Shown: positions 7,356 through 18,200 of the stretch, piece by piece
Position numbering within the stretch: the first letter of the stretch is position 1
Layout of the letters: each line of letters starts with the position of its first letter
Assembly: GCF_000686905.1 (NCBI RefSeq)
Contig: NZ_JMLW01000006.1
Span: 1 to 64,000 of the forward strand
Source of the DNA: Marinospirillum insulare DSM 21763
Lineage (GTDB): Bacteria > Pseudomonadota > Gammaproteobacteria > Pseudomonadales > Halomonadaceae
Reading direction: 5' to 3'
Length of the DNA: 64,000 nucleotides
Translations under genes and position numbers: made by a program
The notes under the pieces: model-generated
The model's input: the letters and a program-made list of their open reading frames with translations, nothing else
What the model was told of the DNA's origin: nothing
Databases searched by the model: none

Positions 7356-8503
7356 GATTGGAATACCACGCCGCTATCATCTACCCAATGCACATAAACT
7401 TCATCGTCCCAAGTCGGGCGTTTTACATTACGTTCGGAATTAGCAATAAAAGCCTGCACTAGTGCACCAGAAGCTAGTTTTATGTAATAAACCGAATGAC
7501 CACCCAAGTAGGCAATATCATCAACACTACCCTTAGCCCAGTTATAATCTTGGTGCTCTAGTTCGGGTAGCTCACTGCTTAACAAAAGCTTTTCTGGACG
7601 CAAGGCAAAAGTAACGCGTCTGTTTTCCGCCAAGCTAGTAATACCATGACCTATATAAATAGGACGCTCTAACTGGGTACAGGCAATCACGGCATGATCA
7701 GAATCTTCAGCAATAATTTCACCATCAAATAGGTTTACGTTGCCAATAAACTCGCACACTAAACGGCTGGCCGGTGTTTCGTAAATATCCATCGGGCTAC
7801 CCACCTGGGCTATCCAGCCTTGGTGCATAATGGCTATACGCTCTGCCATGGTCATGGCTTCTTCTTGGTCGTGGGTTACCATTACGCAGGTAACACCCAC
7901 TCGCTCGATAATTTCGACTAGCTCTAGCTGCATTTGTGAGCGCAATTTTTTATCTAGCGCACCCATGGGTTCATCTAACAGCAATAACTTAGGACGCTTA
8001 GCCAAAGAGCGTGCCAAGGCAACCCGCTGACGCTGACCACCTGAAAGCTGATGGGGTTTGCGTTTGGCGTAGTCTGTCATCTGTACTAGCTTGAGCATTT
8101 CTGCAACGCGTTCAGCAATTTCATCTTTTGGTAGGCGGTCTTGCTTAAGGCCAAAAGCAATGTTTTGTTCAACACTCATGTGCGGAAATAATGCATAAGA
8201 CTGGAACATCATATTAATTTGGCGTTCGTAAGGCGGCAGCTGAGTAATATCCACCCCATCCAACCAAATACGGCCTTCACTGGGTGTTTCAAAGCCTGCC
8301 AGCATACGTAGCAAGGTGGATTTACCCGAACCTGAGCCACCTAGCAGCGCAAAAATTTCGCCTTTGTTAATTTCAAGAGTGACCTCATCAACGGCTAGGG
8401 TTTCATCAAAATACTTAGTAACCTTCTCAATTTTAACTAACACGTTTTTTGGCTTTTTCATGTTCGCCAGTGCTTTTTTATAAGCGCCCGAAGCTAGTGC
8501 CAT
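7352..8503 (-). CDS. potG: Putrescine/spermidine ABC transporter ATP-binding protein PotG
   Basis: The ATPase energises putrescine uptake. Walker A is GGSGSGKS (about residues 55-62), Q-loop in MMFQSYALFPHM, signature LSGGQRQR, Walker B LLLLDEP, then a C-terminal TOBE-like domain with FALRPEKL. It closely parallels E. coli PotG (377 residues), including the TCVMVTHDQEEAMTMA switch region. The start at 8503 (ATG, GGAG 7 bases upstream) is preferred over an in-frame TTG at 8515; this gives 383 residues. A terminator-like hairpin upstream separates it from the binding-protein gene. Confidence 0.95.
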   Translation of the reverse strand: MALASGAYKKALANMKKPKNVLVKIEKVTKYFDETLAVDEVTLEINKGEIFALLGGSGSGKSTLLRMLAGFETPSEGRIWLDGVDITQLPPYERQINMMFQSYALFPHMSVEQNIAFGLKQDRLPKDEIAERVAEMLKLVQMTDYAKRKPHQLSGGQRQRVALARSLAKRPKLLLLDEPMGALDKKLRSQMQLELVEIIERVGVTCVMVTHDQEEAMTMAERIAIMHQGWIAQVGSPMDIYETPASRLVCEFIGNVNLFDGEIIAEDSDHAVIACTQLERPIYIGHGITSLAENRRVTFALRPEKLLLSSELPELEHQDYNWAKGSVDDIAYLGGHSVYYIKLASGALVQAFIANSERNVKRPTWDDEVYVHWVDDSGVVFQS

Positions 8504-8511
8504 AGAGTTCT

Positions 8512-8545
8512 CCAAAAAAGAAAGCCCAGCTAAAAAGCTGAGCTT
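8512..8545 (-). terminator. Attenuator/terminator between potF-like gene and potG
   Basis: A 9-base stem (AAGCTCAGC with GCTGGGCTT, one G-T pair) around a six-base loop is followed on the minus strand by a T-rich run (CTTTCTTTTTT). It sits between a binding-protein gene and the ATPase/permease genes of the same importer, so partial read-through would give more binding protein than membrane complex, a common arrangement. Confidence 0.75.
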
Positions 8546-8566
8546 TTAATCTTATAGTAAATAAAA

Positions 8567-9703
<1,137 letters not shown>

Positions 9704-9774
9704 CTAGTTTTAAAGGTGGGCCGCCTTTCAACAGCCCTAGTTTGATAGTTATAGCTTCTAGTTAAGCTACAGGC

Positions 9775-10869
9775 TTATTTTCCAGATTTGATTTTAGTCC
9801 AACTACGGGTTAGCAAACGCTGGGTTTTAGCTGAAAAATCAGGAAAAGTGTAGAGCTTGCTCATTAAATCTGCAGGTGGATAAATACCCGGATCAGTCCG
9901 TATTGCTTCATCAACCAAAGGTGTTGCTAGGTCATTAGCGTTAGGAAACTGTAGGTAGTTAGTTAAATCTGCCATCACTTGAGGCTCTAATAAGTAGTTA
10001 ATAAACTCATGGGCTTCTTTAACATTCTTAGCATCTTTAGGAATGGCAATCATATCAAAAAAAGTACCCGCACCTTCTTTGGGAATTTTATAAGCTAAGC
10101 TAAGTTTATTTTTAGCTTCTTCTGCACGGGCTTTGCTTTGATACAAATCACCCGAATAACCGACCGCTACACAGATATTGCCACTGGCTAAATCTGAAAT
10201 GTATTTAGAGGAGTGAAAGTAAGTAACATAAGGGCGAATGCTTAACAATAAAGCTTCGGCTTGCTTAATATGCTCAGGGTTTTCACTGTCGGTTGGCAAG
10301 CCTAAATAATGCATAGCCGTTGGTATAATTTCGGTTGGCGAATCTAAAATGGCTACACCACATTCATGCAGTTTTTTGATGTTTTCAGGCTTAAAAATGA
10401 CACCCCAAGAGTCAATAGACTGGTCACCTAAAGCCGCTTTTACTTTATCAACATTGTAGCCAATACCAATAGAGCCCCACATATAAGGCAAGGAATACTG
10501 GTTACCAAGATCACTTACTTCTAGCGTGCGTAATAAGTCTTTATTAAGATTTTTCCACAAAGGAAGCTGGCTTTTATCTAAGGGCTGATAAACACCGGCT
10601 TTAATTTGCTTAGCTAAAAAGGGGTTAGAAGGCACCACAATATCATAGCCAGAACGCCCTGAAAGCAGCTTAGCTTCTAGCACTTCATTGCTGTCATACA
10701 CATCAAAAACAACCTTAATACCGGTTTGCTTTTCAAAGTTGCTGATTGTATCGGGCGCTACATAGTCGGACCACTGATAAACATTGAGCTGACGTTGCTC
10801 TGCCTGCACACCTAAACTAACAGCCATGCTTAAAGCAGTGGCCAACAACATTTGCTTAGTTTTTTTCAC
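9775..10869 (-). CDS. potF: Periplasmic polyamine-binding protein, PotF-like (paralogue 2)
   Basis: A second PotF-type binding protein, with signal peptide ending in GVQA near residue 23 and mature start [12 protein letters not shown]. It keeps [29 protein letters not shown] and [11 protein letters not shown]. The GTG at 10869 is preferred over one two codons earlier because it lies 8 bases from AAGGAG; this gives 364 residues (E. coli PotF 370). First gene of the five-gene transporter cluster. Two binding proteins sharing one membrane complex suggest a broadened or divided ligand range. Confidence 0.9.
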   Translation of the reverse strand: MKKTKQMLLATALSMAVSLGVQAEQRQLNVYQWSDYVAPDTISNFEKQTGIKVVFDVYDSNEVLEAKLLSGRSGYDIVVPSNPFLAKQIKAGVYQPLDKSQLPLWKNLNKDLLRTLEVSDLGNQYSLPYMWGSIGIGYNVDKVKAALGDQSIDSWGVIFKPENIKKLHECGVAILDSPTEIIPTAMHYLGLPTDSENPEHIKQAEALLLSIRPYVTYFHSSKYISDLASGNICVAVGYSGDLYQSKARAEEAKNKLSLAYKIPKEGAGTFFDMIAIPKDAKNVKEAHEFINYLLEPQVMADLTNYLQFPNANDLATPLVDEAIRTDPGIYPPADLMSKLYTFPDFSAKTQRLLTRSWTKIKSGK

Positions 10870-11006
10870 TTGCACAGCTCCTTTACAGCTTAGGTTAATA
10901 ACAACAATAAAAAATCGCAGGATAGAAGCTAAAGCTTTTTCCAGTTAAATGAATCAAGTAGTTGAGCTACTGGTAACAAAGCTTGCTGAGCAAGGGTTAG
11001 CCAGGT

Positions 11007-11513
11007 TTAATTTTCAGGACAATCAGGTTCAGAACATTCTTCAAGCGCATCTACAACGCTTTTAAACACTTCTTTATTTCGCTCATTCATTGCCATTAAA
11101 GTCAGGTGAGCATCCAGTACCTGGGCTTTTATATGCTCTTCTGAACCTGCTAGCTGAGGTACTTCGTGGAGTTCTTGGCTAGTGGTTAAGGGCTGTTTAA
11201 GCAAAATAAAGTACTGACGAAAACCCATGGATTCTAACAAAAGGGTTATGTCTTGGTTAGGTGAGATAATACTCGGTTGTGCCAGCCCATTACTAGAGGC
11301 TTGCACCGCTATTTTTGCTAACAATCCTAAAGTAGTGCTATCTAGGTTTTCTGTTTGTGATAAATCAATCACAAAACTGTCAATTTCTTTATCTGCAAAA
11401 ATGCGTTCTAACAATTCATCTAAGGTACAACAAAGTGTTAGTCGTACATCACCCACTAATTTCAGTATAAAGGTGCGCTGCGATTTAGCCGACAGCAACT
11501 TACCTGTATGCAT
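11007..11513 (-). CDS. STAS-domain anti-sigma factor antagonist-like protein
   Basis: The 168-residue protein has an N-terminal STAS domain (about residues 10-105). The IDSFVIDLSQTENLDSTTLGLLAKI segment matches the SpoIIAA-type phosphorylation site, with the Ser or Thr in LDSTTLG as the expected acceptor. The C-terminal extension is acidic and ends in CPEN. The ATG at 11513 starts 2 bases after the phosphatase stop, so a switch module is likely: the upstream PP2C protein would dephosphorylate this antagonist. Similar PP2C/STAS pairs are known (HsbR-HsbA in Pseudomonas). No anti-sigma kinase is visible here. Confidence 0.8.
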   Translation of the reverse strand: MHTGKLLSAKSQRTFILKLVGDVRLTLCCTLDELLERIFADKEIDSFVIDLSQTENLDSTTLGLLAKIAVQASSNGLAQPSIISPNQDITLLLESMGFRQYFILLKQPLTTSQELHEVPQLAGSEEHIKAQVLDAHLTLMAMNERNKEVFKSVVDALEECSEPDCPEN

Positions 11514-11515
11514 AG

Positions 11516-12301
11516 TTAACAACCACTTAAAGTCATCAAGGTTACATCATCTGGCCAACCAACCTTTGGGTTAGCCAAGCGGTGTAAAAGGGTTTCTACG
11601 TCTCCGCTTGTAGCGGCCACCAGTTGCTGCCATTCCTGTTGCCTAGCTTGCAAACCCTGCCCTGGCAAAACTTCTAGCACGCCGTCACTGGCCATACATA
11701 ACTTTGCCTTTTCAGGAAAGGTGCAAGTGTAATCCTTGTAGGCGGCTCCTGGGAAGAGGCCAACAGGTAATCCTTCACCTTCTAGCTCTTTTACTTCATT
11801 CCCGTCCACAATTAAAGGAACGGGTAAGTGAGCTGCTAAAGTATAAGTGAGTTTTTTTGTAGAAATATCAAGACATCCCAACACTAGGGTTAGGTGTTTT
11901 TCTAGCCCTGAAGCCAAGAGCTCTTTATTAACCCTAGCACAGAGTTTGGCAGGGCTTAGTTGACCATGACTGGTGTATTTTTTAAGCAGGTACCTAAGCA
12001 GAATGGTCACTAAGGCTGAAGCAGACCCACTCCCCGAAACATCGGCAATGTAAAAAACCAGTTTGTTGGGCTGGGGTGACCAAAAATCTAAAAAGTCACC
12101 TGAAAGGTGCAATGCAGGTTGCAAGAGGTAATTTAACCTATAGCCTTCAATTAGCACATGATTAGCAGGCAACAATCTATGTTGCATTTGGTAAGCAGCT
12201 AGCTGATCTTGCTCTAAGGCTTCAATTGATCTTTTTAGCTCAGCATTTTCTGCTCTTAGTTGCTGATAATCCAAAGCGCCATTTTGCTCTGGTTTGCTCA
12301 T
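11516..12301 (-). CDS. PP2C-type (SpoIIE/RsbU) serine phosphatase
   Basis: The 261-residue protein has a short N-terminal coiled coil (residues 10-35) and a PPM/SpoIIE phosphatase domain: LSGDFLDFW and FYIADVSGSGSASALVT supply the metal-binding Asp residues, with ASDGVLEV and GWPDDVTLM near the end. It lacks the receiver domain that many homologues carry at the N-terminus, leaving only the coiled coil. The ATG at 12301 (AGAGG 5 bases upstream) is preferred over GTG at 12307. It lies between mlaA and the STAS gene; the STAS protein is the likely substrate. Confidence 0.85.
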   Translation of the reverse strand: MSKPEQNGALDYQQLRAENAELKRSIEALEQDQLAAYQMQHRLLPANHVLIEGYRLNYLLQPALHLSGDFLDFWSPQPNKLVFYIADVSGSGSASALVTILLRYLLKKYTSHGQLSPAKLCARVNKELLASGLEKHLTLVLGCLDISTKKLTYTLAAHLPVPLIVDGNEVKELEGEGLPVGLFPGAAYKDYTCTFPEKAKLCMASDGVLEVLPGQGLQARQQEWQQLVAATSGDVETLLHRLANPKVGWPDDVTLMTLSGC

Positions 12302-12333
12302 GCACACCTCTTTACGCTTTAACTAATAGCCGG

Positions 12334-13095
12334 TTAATCGGCAAAGTCAGCATCGTCAAAATCAAAGTCATCATCCTCTAAAAAAGGATCAGACTCAAGG
12401 CGACCATCGTTTACTAAAAAAGTACGCCTCTGCAAATAGGCATCACGAATAAAAGAATAACGGTCACCTTGAATTAAATGTTCTTTATCTAAAAGACCTT
12501 CACGTAGCTGTACAAGCTGCAAAGCACTTAAGCCCCAACGCACCTCTTTGTTATCAACAACATAAGGCAGGGGGTTAAGGTAGTAATAATCAATAGGCAA
12601 AGAAACCGTATGGCTCAAGGTTTGCCCACCCAAAAAAGGCCAAACCAAATAAGGACCTTCTGCTAGCCCCCAGGTATTTAAGGTTTGCCCAAAATCTTCA
12701 TGGCTTCTTTGTAAATCTAACAGGGGGGTGGCTACTTCAAATAAACCTACCACACCCACTGTGCTATTCAGAGTAAAGCGGGTTAAGTCTTTACCAGCGC
12801 TAAGTGGCTTAACCTGCAGTAGATTATTTACAAAATTAGAAGCTTCGCCTAGATTAGCAAAAAAGTTTTTAACTCCCTTGCGTACAAATTGAGGGGTAAT
12901 AAACCTATAGCCTTTCGCTAGAGGTTTAAGTGCCCAAGTATCGACGGTTTCATTAAAGCTAAATACTTTACGGTTCCAGCTCTCATAAGGATCATCGTTG
13001 TACCTAACTTGTTCTTTTGGTGCTGATGCTGAACAACCAACTAAACTTAAAAAAACCAGTAAAAACAACCAATTAAAATACTTGGGCAGCCGCAT
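12334..13095 (-). CDS. mlaA: Outer-membrane lipid-asymmetry lipoprotein MlaA (VacJ)
   Basis: MlaA removes misplaced phospholipids from the outer leaflet and hands them to the Mla system. The signal peptide ends in the lipobox LVGC (Cys21). Landmarks include DPYESWNRKVFSFN, FVRKGVKNFFANL, LNSTVGVVGLFEVA and the PLVWPFLGG-type loop (GPYLVWPFLGG). The C-terminus is strikingly acidic (DDDFDFDDADFAD), longer than in E. coli. It is separate from the MlaEFD-like operon at 40389-43753, and lies immediately upstream of the PP2C/STAS pair. Confidence 0.93.
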   Translation of the reverse strand: MRLPKYFNWLFLLVFLSLVGCSASAPKEQVRYNDDPYESWNRKVFSFNETVDTWALKPLAKGYRFITPQFVRKGVKNFFANLGEASNFVNNLLQVKPLSAGKDLTRFTLNSTVGVVGLFEVATPLLDLQRSHEDFGQTLNTWGLAEGPYLVWPFLGGQTLSHTVSLPIDYYYLNPLPYVVDNKEVRWGLSALQLVQLREGLLDKEHLIQGDRYSFIRDAYLQRRTFLVNDGRLESDPFLEDDDFDFDDADFAD

Positions 13096-13099
13096 ATAT

Positions 13100-14227
13100 T
13101 TAAGCTACCTTGCGAACCAGTAAGCAGCCGGCTGAATAACCTGCACCAAAAGAGCAAATAACACCTAAATCACCAGTTTTCAAATCTTGGTTATGCAAAT
13201 GGAAGGCAATAATTGAACCAGCCGAGCTGGTATTTGCATAGCGGTCTAAAATAACTGGAGCTTCTTCGGCAGTGGCTTCGCGACCCAACACACGACGAGA
13301 AATCAACTGATTCATACTTAGGTTAGCTTGGTGTAACCAGAGTCGTGACAGTTGCTCAGCCTTTATATTATTCACTTCTAATTGCTCGGTAATCATGGCG
13401 GCAACCATAGGACAAACTTCTTTAAATACTTTGCGCCCTTCTTGCACAAACAATTTATCTAGTTTGCCAATACCTGCTTCGTCACAGCGATTTAAAAAAC
13501 CAGCATTATTACGAATATTGTTAGAAAACTGAGTGATTAGCTTGGAAGCAAAAACTTCGAAAGTATTGCTTTTTTCTTCGGCTAGTTCGGCGGCTTCTAA
13601 AATAACTGCTGTACAAGCATCACCAAAAATAAAATGACTGTCTCGGTCACGGAAATTTAGGTGGGCACTACAAATTTCTGGATTAACCATTAAAACACGT
13701 TTTGCCTGACCTGCTTGAATAGCGCTATAACCGGCTTGGATACCAAAGGTGGCGCTAGAGCAAGCCACATTCATATCATAAGCATAACCACCAGCCCCCA
13801 AGAGCTGTTGAACTTCAACAGCAACGGCTGGGTAAGCGCGCTGTGGGTTAGAGCAGGCAAGAATGACTAAGTCTAGGTCTGAACCCTTTAAGCCGGCTTT
13901 TTCTAGGGCTTCTTTAGCAGCAGTCACTGCCATTTCAGCTTGAATAGAAGGTTCATCGTTGCTGCGCTCTGGTAGGTAGGGCTTCATTCTATCTGGGTTG
14001 AGCACTCCGTCTTTATCCATTACAAAACGGCTTTTAATACCTGATGCTTTTTCAATAAATTCTGCGCTAGAAGGCGTTTTAGCTTCCAGATCACCGGCTG
14101 CAATAGCAGTGGCATGCTGGTCGTTGTAATGAGTTACCCAAGTATTAAATGAAGAAACCAGCTCTTCATTACTAATGCTTTGCTTAGGGGTAAACAAGCC
14201 AGTTCCAGTTATTAATACACGTTTCAT
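13100..14227 (-). CDS. 3-oxoacyl-ACP synthase III (KAS III/FabH-like)
   Basis: The 375-residue condensing enzyme has the thiolase-fold triad: Cys156 in NVACSSAT, His299 in WLHQAN and Asn332 in YANTSSAGS. KAS III enzymes join an acyl-CoA to malonyl-ACP. It is about 55 residues longer than E. coli FabH, with an insertion near residues 30-60 and another after the active Cys, as in gammaproteobacterial paralogues that accept longer acyl-CoAs. It lies between mlaA (4 bases) and an alpha/beta-hydrolase gene, not in a fab cluster, so a scavenging or specialised role is more likely than fatty-acid initiation. The exact subfamily is uncertain. Confidence 0.88.
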   Translation of the reverse strand: MKRVLITGTGLFTPKQSISNEELVSSFNTWVTHYNDQHATAIAAGDLEAKTPSSAEFIEKASGIKSRFVMDKDGVLNPDRMKPYLPERSNDEPSIQAEMAVTAAKEALEKAGLKGSDLDLVILACSNPQRAYPAVAVEVQQLLGAGGYAYDMNVACSSATFGIQAGYSAIQAGQAKRVLMVNPEICSAHLNFRDRDSHFIFGDACTAVILEAAELAEEKSNTFEVFASKLITQFSNNIRNNAGFLNRCDEAGIGKLDKLFVQEGRKVFKEVCPMVAAMITEQLEVNNIKAEQLSRLWLHQANLSMNQLISRRVLGREATAEEAPVILDRYANTSSAGSIIAFHLHNQDLKTGDLGVICSFGAGYSAGCLLVRKVA

Positions 14228-14254
14228 AAGTATCTCTTATATATTTAAGGCTGT

Positions 14255-15175
14255 TTAAGGTAGCTCTTTTAGCCAGTTAAGTAGCAAAGGATAATAATCT
14301 TGCTCGGCAGTTTCATGTAAACAGAGTTCCGAGCGCTTGTAATTTTTTTGGTTTCCTACCTGGCGACCTAGCTTAATTAAACGTGCATTATGATCGCCCA
14401 AGTCAAACATAAAAGCACGTGCGTCTGTTTCACTACCACGCCAAGACCTATGCAAGCTCGCAAAATAAAGGCTAGGTGGCCAATCTAGTTTTTTTACTTC
14501 AGCTAGGTAGTCAAAACCATCTTTACTTTGCCAAGTTCCATTTAAGCAATGTAAAGCTTCTTGATAAAACCCCAGACTTTCGTTGGCACGCCCTAGTTTA
14601 AGCTTAACGGCTGGAATATAGCCCAGCACTTTACCTAAAAGACTCACGCCACGGCGATGCACCCAATTAACCCAAAAACTTTTAACCGCACCCGTGGGTT
14701 GTGATTCACGAAAAGGACTAAAATGCACTAGGGTTTGTATGGTCGTTAATTTGGCTGGATTACGTGCTAAATAATTAGCCAGCAACAAACTCCCAAAGCC
14801 CTGGCCTATCCAAATTTGTTTATCTGGCTGAGCTGTGTTGTCCATTGTTGCAACAAGTTTTTGTAAATCTTGAGTGATGGCCTCTTCTACACCCAGCTCG
14901 AGGTTAGCTAGTGACTGGGTATCTAGGTGACGACCCCTCAGTTCTGCTAAGTAAACATCATAACCTTCACGCGCTAAAACATAAGCCAAACCCGTTTGAG
15001 TTTTAGCGTCGTGAAAGCAGCTGGCATCATCCATTAAGCCATGTAGCATAAGCACGGCCTGCCCTGAAGATCGTTCTGGGCGAATACGCACTAGGTGTGC
15101 AAACTGTTGGTTTGCTACAAGTATATTTAGCCGCTCGGTAACCAGTGTAGCGGCTAGTTTACTTTTATAATTCAT
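14255..15175 (-). CDS. Alpha/beta-hydrolase-fold protein lacking the nucleophile serine
   Basis: The 306-residue protein has an alpha/beta-hydrolase core: the VLMLHGLMDD oxyanion region (about residues 41-50), GYDVYLAELRGR and an elbow strand IWIGQGFGSLLLANYL. At the elbow, where G-x-S-x-G is expected, the sequence is G-Q-G-F-G (residues 124-128), so the catalytic Ser is Gly126. A conserved-looking DLGDHN near the C-terminus could supply Asp and His. No signal peptide. The gene lies 27 bases upstream of the KAS III gene and is likely co-transcribed. It may be a non-catalytic binding protein. Function not recognised. Confidence 0.75.
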   Translation of the reverse strand: MNYKSKLAATLVTERLNILVANQQFAHLVRIRPERSSGQAVLMLHGLMDDASCFHDAKTQTGLAYVLAREGYDVYLAELRGRHLDTQSLANLELGVEEAITQDLQKLVATMDNTAQPDKQIWIGQGFGSLLLANYLARNPAKLTTIQTLVHFSPFRESQPTGAVKSFWVNWVHRRGVSLLGKVLGYIPAVKLKLGRANESLGFYQEALHCLNGTWQSKDGFDYLAEVKKLDWPPSLYFASLHRSWRGSETDARAFMFDLGDHNARLIKLGRQVGNQKNYKRSELCLHETAEQDYYPLLLNWLKELP

Positions 15176-15262
15176 TCCTTGTCTCCCTGAGGGTTACTAG
15201 GCATATCCTACGCTCTTAGCAAACAATAAACTCATCAAATATAGGCTCTAATTAACTAAAAC

Positions 15263-18200
15263 TTAGGTCACTAGCCTAGCCCAAGCTTCGGCAAGTCTAC
15301 GTGCAGAAACCACCTGCTGCGTTCCTAGTTGCTGAGCATAAAGAGAAACACGGTATTCCTCAATTAACCAGCGATAATCAGCTAGGGCTTGGCTGACTTC
15401 GCCCTGCTGCTGCATTGCAGTATAACGGTTTTCCCAGTCTTGCCAGAGCTTTTCTAGTTCTTCTGCTAGACGTTGATCTCTAAGCCTATCTCGACTTGCC
15501 TTTTCTAACCTGACTTCCAAGGCTTTTAAGTACCTAGGATAGTGGGCTAACCACTCACCTGCTTGCCAAATAAAGCCAACAAAAAACAAGCGATTAAGTT
15601 GTCGACGCGCATCTTGAAAAGTTAATGCACTGGCTAAATCTAACTTGCCTTTTAGCTTGGCTGCCAAGGGCACTTGTGCTTCTAGTGCTGCTGTAGCTAG
15701 TTTTACTTTTTCTGTAGCAGCAGGCACCCAAGCCGCTTGATGTTTTTCTAGCAGGCTTTGAAAAGCTGCCTCATCTCTTGGCCAAAGTTCTGCATTATCG
15801 GCTAAAAACACTTCCCTGACACAAGTATTTAATAGGTCGTCTATTAAAGACTGACGCGAGCCTATTTTAGTAAACATTAGGGCAAGCTTTTCTAAACCAG
15901 GTAATTGGGTTTGTAGGTATTTATCTTTCTGAGGAAGATTTAAACGTATTAAGCGTACCAAGCCTTTTTCTGTAGCAAACTTCGCTTTGGCTGGGCTATC
16001 GAACAGAGTAACACCAACACTTTCACCTTCATCTACCAAAGCAGGGAAGGCTTGAATTTTTACACCCGCTTGCTGTTGCTCTAACACGGGTGGTAATTCG
16101 CCAAAGCTCCAATCCGTTGCGCCACTGGCTTTTAGTTGCCCTGAATCTAAGGCTTGAGTGGCTGCTTGCATTTGTCCTGCATATTTTTTGCGTAGTTTGG
16201 CTAAATCGCGCCCCTGCCCTAACTCTTCACCCTTATCTGATAAAACACTAAAGTTCATTAACAAATGATCATCTAGCTTAATGTTTTCCCAATGCTGCTC
16301 ATCAATTTTTACCCCTGTAGTTTTGTAAAAAAACAAACCCAGGGCTTTGCCTAAGGGTAAGTCATCGGGTACTAAGGCTTGCAAGGCAGCATCTATGTAG
16401 TCTGGCAAGGGTACAAAGTTTTTGCGCACTTGTTTGGGCAGGCCACGCATCATGGCTAAGCATTTTTCTCGCAATAAACCAGGTACTAACCACTCTAAAC
16501 GTGTTTCGGGTAATTGGCTGAGCATGGCAACGGGTACTTGCATGGTCACACCATCGTCTTTTTCGCTAGGTGCAAAGTTGTAAGTTAACTGCCAGCTAAT
16601 ACCCTGCCAGGTTAATAAGTCTGGAAACGCATCATCGGTTATCTCGTCTGCGGTTCGCGCCAGTAGCTCTTCTTTAGTCAGTAATAATAATTGTGGATTT
16701 ACTATTTCTTCTTTTTTGCGCCAGCTTTCAAAACTGGCACCACGGCAAATATCTTCAGGAATCCGCTCAGCATAAAAGTCATACAGCACTTGATCATCGA
16801 CTAAAATATCACGCTTACGGGCTTTATCTTCCAACACCAGCACTTCATCTAACAAGGCTTGGTTATGCGCCATAAAAGGGGCTTTAGTAACATAGTTGCC
16901 CTCGACTAAACCTGAGCGAATGAAAATCTCATGGCAAAGCTCAGGGTCATGTGCCGCATAGTCAACTTTTCTTCCTGTCACTAAGGGCAGGCCAAAGAGG
17001 GTTACTTTTTCATAGGCGGCAACCCGTGCTGCACGTTTTTCCCAATGGGGTGATGAATAGTCTCGCTTAATTAAATGGGCTGCTAAAGGTTCAGCCCATT
17101 CTGGCTCTATTTTGGCGACTAATCTGGCATACAGGCGGGTGGTTTCAACCAACTCTGAAGCCATAATCCATTTAGGTGGCTTTTTAGCTAACTTAGAGCC
17201 TGGGTGAACAAAAAATTTACGATTTCGCGCCCCTAAAAACTCTTTGTTTTCTTGCTGCATACCCATATTAGACAGCAAGCCTGCTAACAGCGCTTGGTGC
17301 AAGGCTACCGTGTCAGCTGGCTGGCTATTTTCTTTTAAGCCTATTTCACGTGCCAATAACTTTAGCTGGCGATGGGTGTCTCGCCATTCACGCATCCGCA
17401 GCCAGGATAAAAAGTTTTTCTTACAGTATTTGCGTAGCTGGCTGGCGGTTAAATCTTGGCGCTGTATTTCATAGTCTCGCCATAAGTTGACTAGGGCAGC
17501 AAAGTCAGAGGTAGGATCAGCCCACTGAGCATGAGCTTGGTCGGCGGCTTGCTGATGTTCAACAGGCCGTTCTCTAGGGTCTTGCAGGGTAAGTGCCGAG
17601 GTAATGATTAACACTTCTTGCAGGCTATTGCGCTGTGAAGCTTCTAAAAGCATACGGGCTAGGCGTGGGTCGATAGGTAATCGTGCCAGCTTACGCCCTA
17701 GTTGAGTTAAAGCATTTCTAGCGGTTACTGCACCCAATTCAAACAACAAACGAAAACCGTCTTTAATGGTGCGGCTATCGGGTGGCTCGATAAAGGAGAA
17801 GTCTTCAATGCTGCCTAGTTTCAATGACAGCATTTGTAGAATAACCGCCGCTAGGTTAGTGCGGCGTATTTCTGGCTCGGTAAATTCTGGGCGACCCTTA
17901 AAGTCTTCTTCGCTATATAAACGAATACATAAACCTTCGGCAACTCGCCCACAACGCCCAGCACGTTGGTTAGCACTGGCTTGGGAAACTGCTTCTATGG
18001 GTAAACGCTGCACCCCTGCCCTAACGCTATAACGGCTCATTCTGGCAACACCTGGGTCAATCACATAACGAATACCCGGTACAGTTAAAGAGGTTTCGGC
18101 GACGTTAGTAGCTAGTACAACTTTACGCTGATTAGAAGGCTGAAAGATTTTTTGTTGCTCACCGGCAGGAAGGCGTGCATAAAGCGGTAATACTTGGGTA

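Noticed and set aside
8503-8515. TTG start for PotG at 8515
   Set aside because: The ATG at 8503 has GGAG at ideal spacing; the TTG overlaps that same site.
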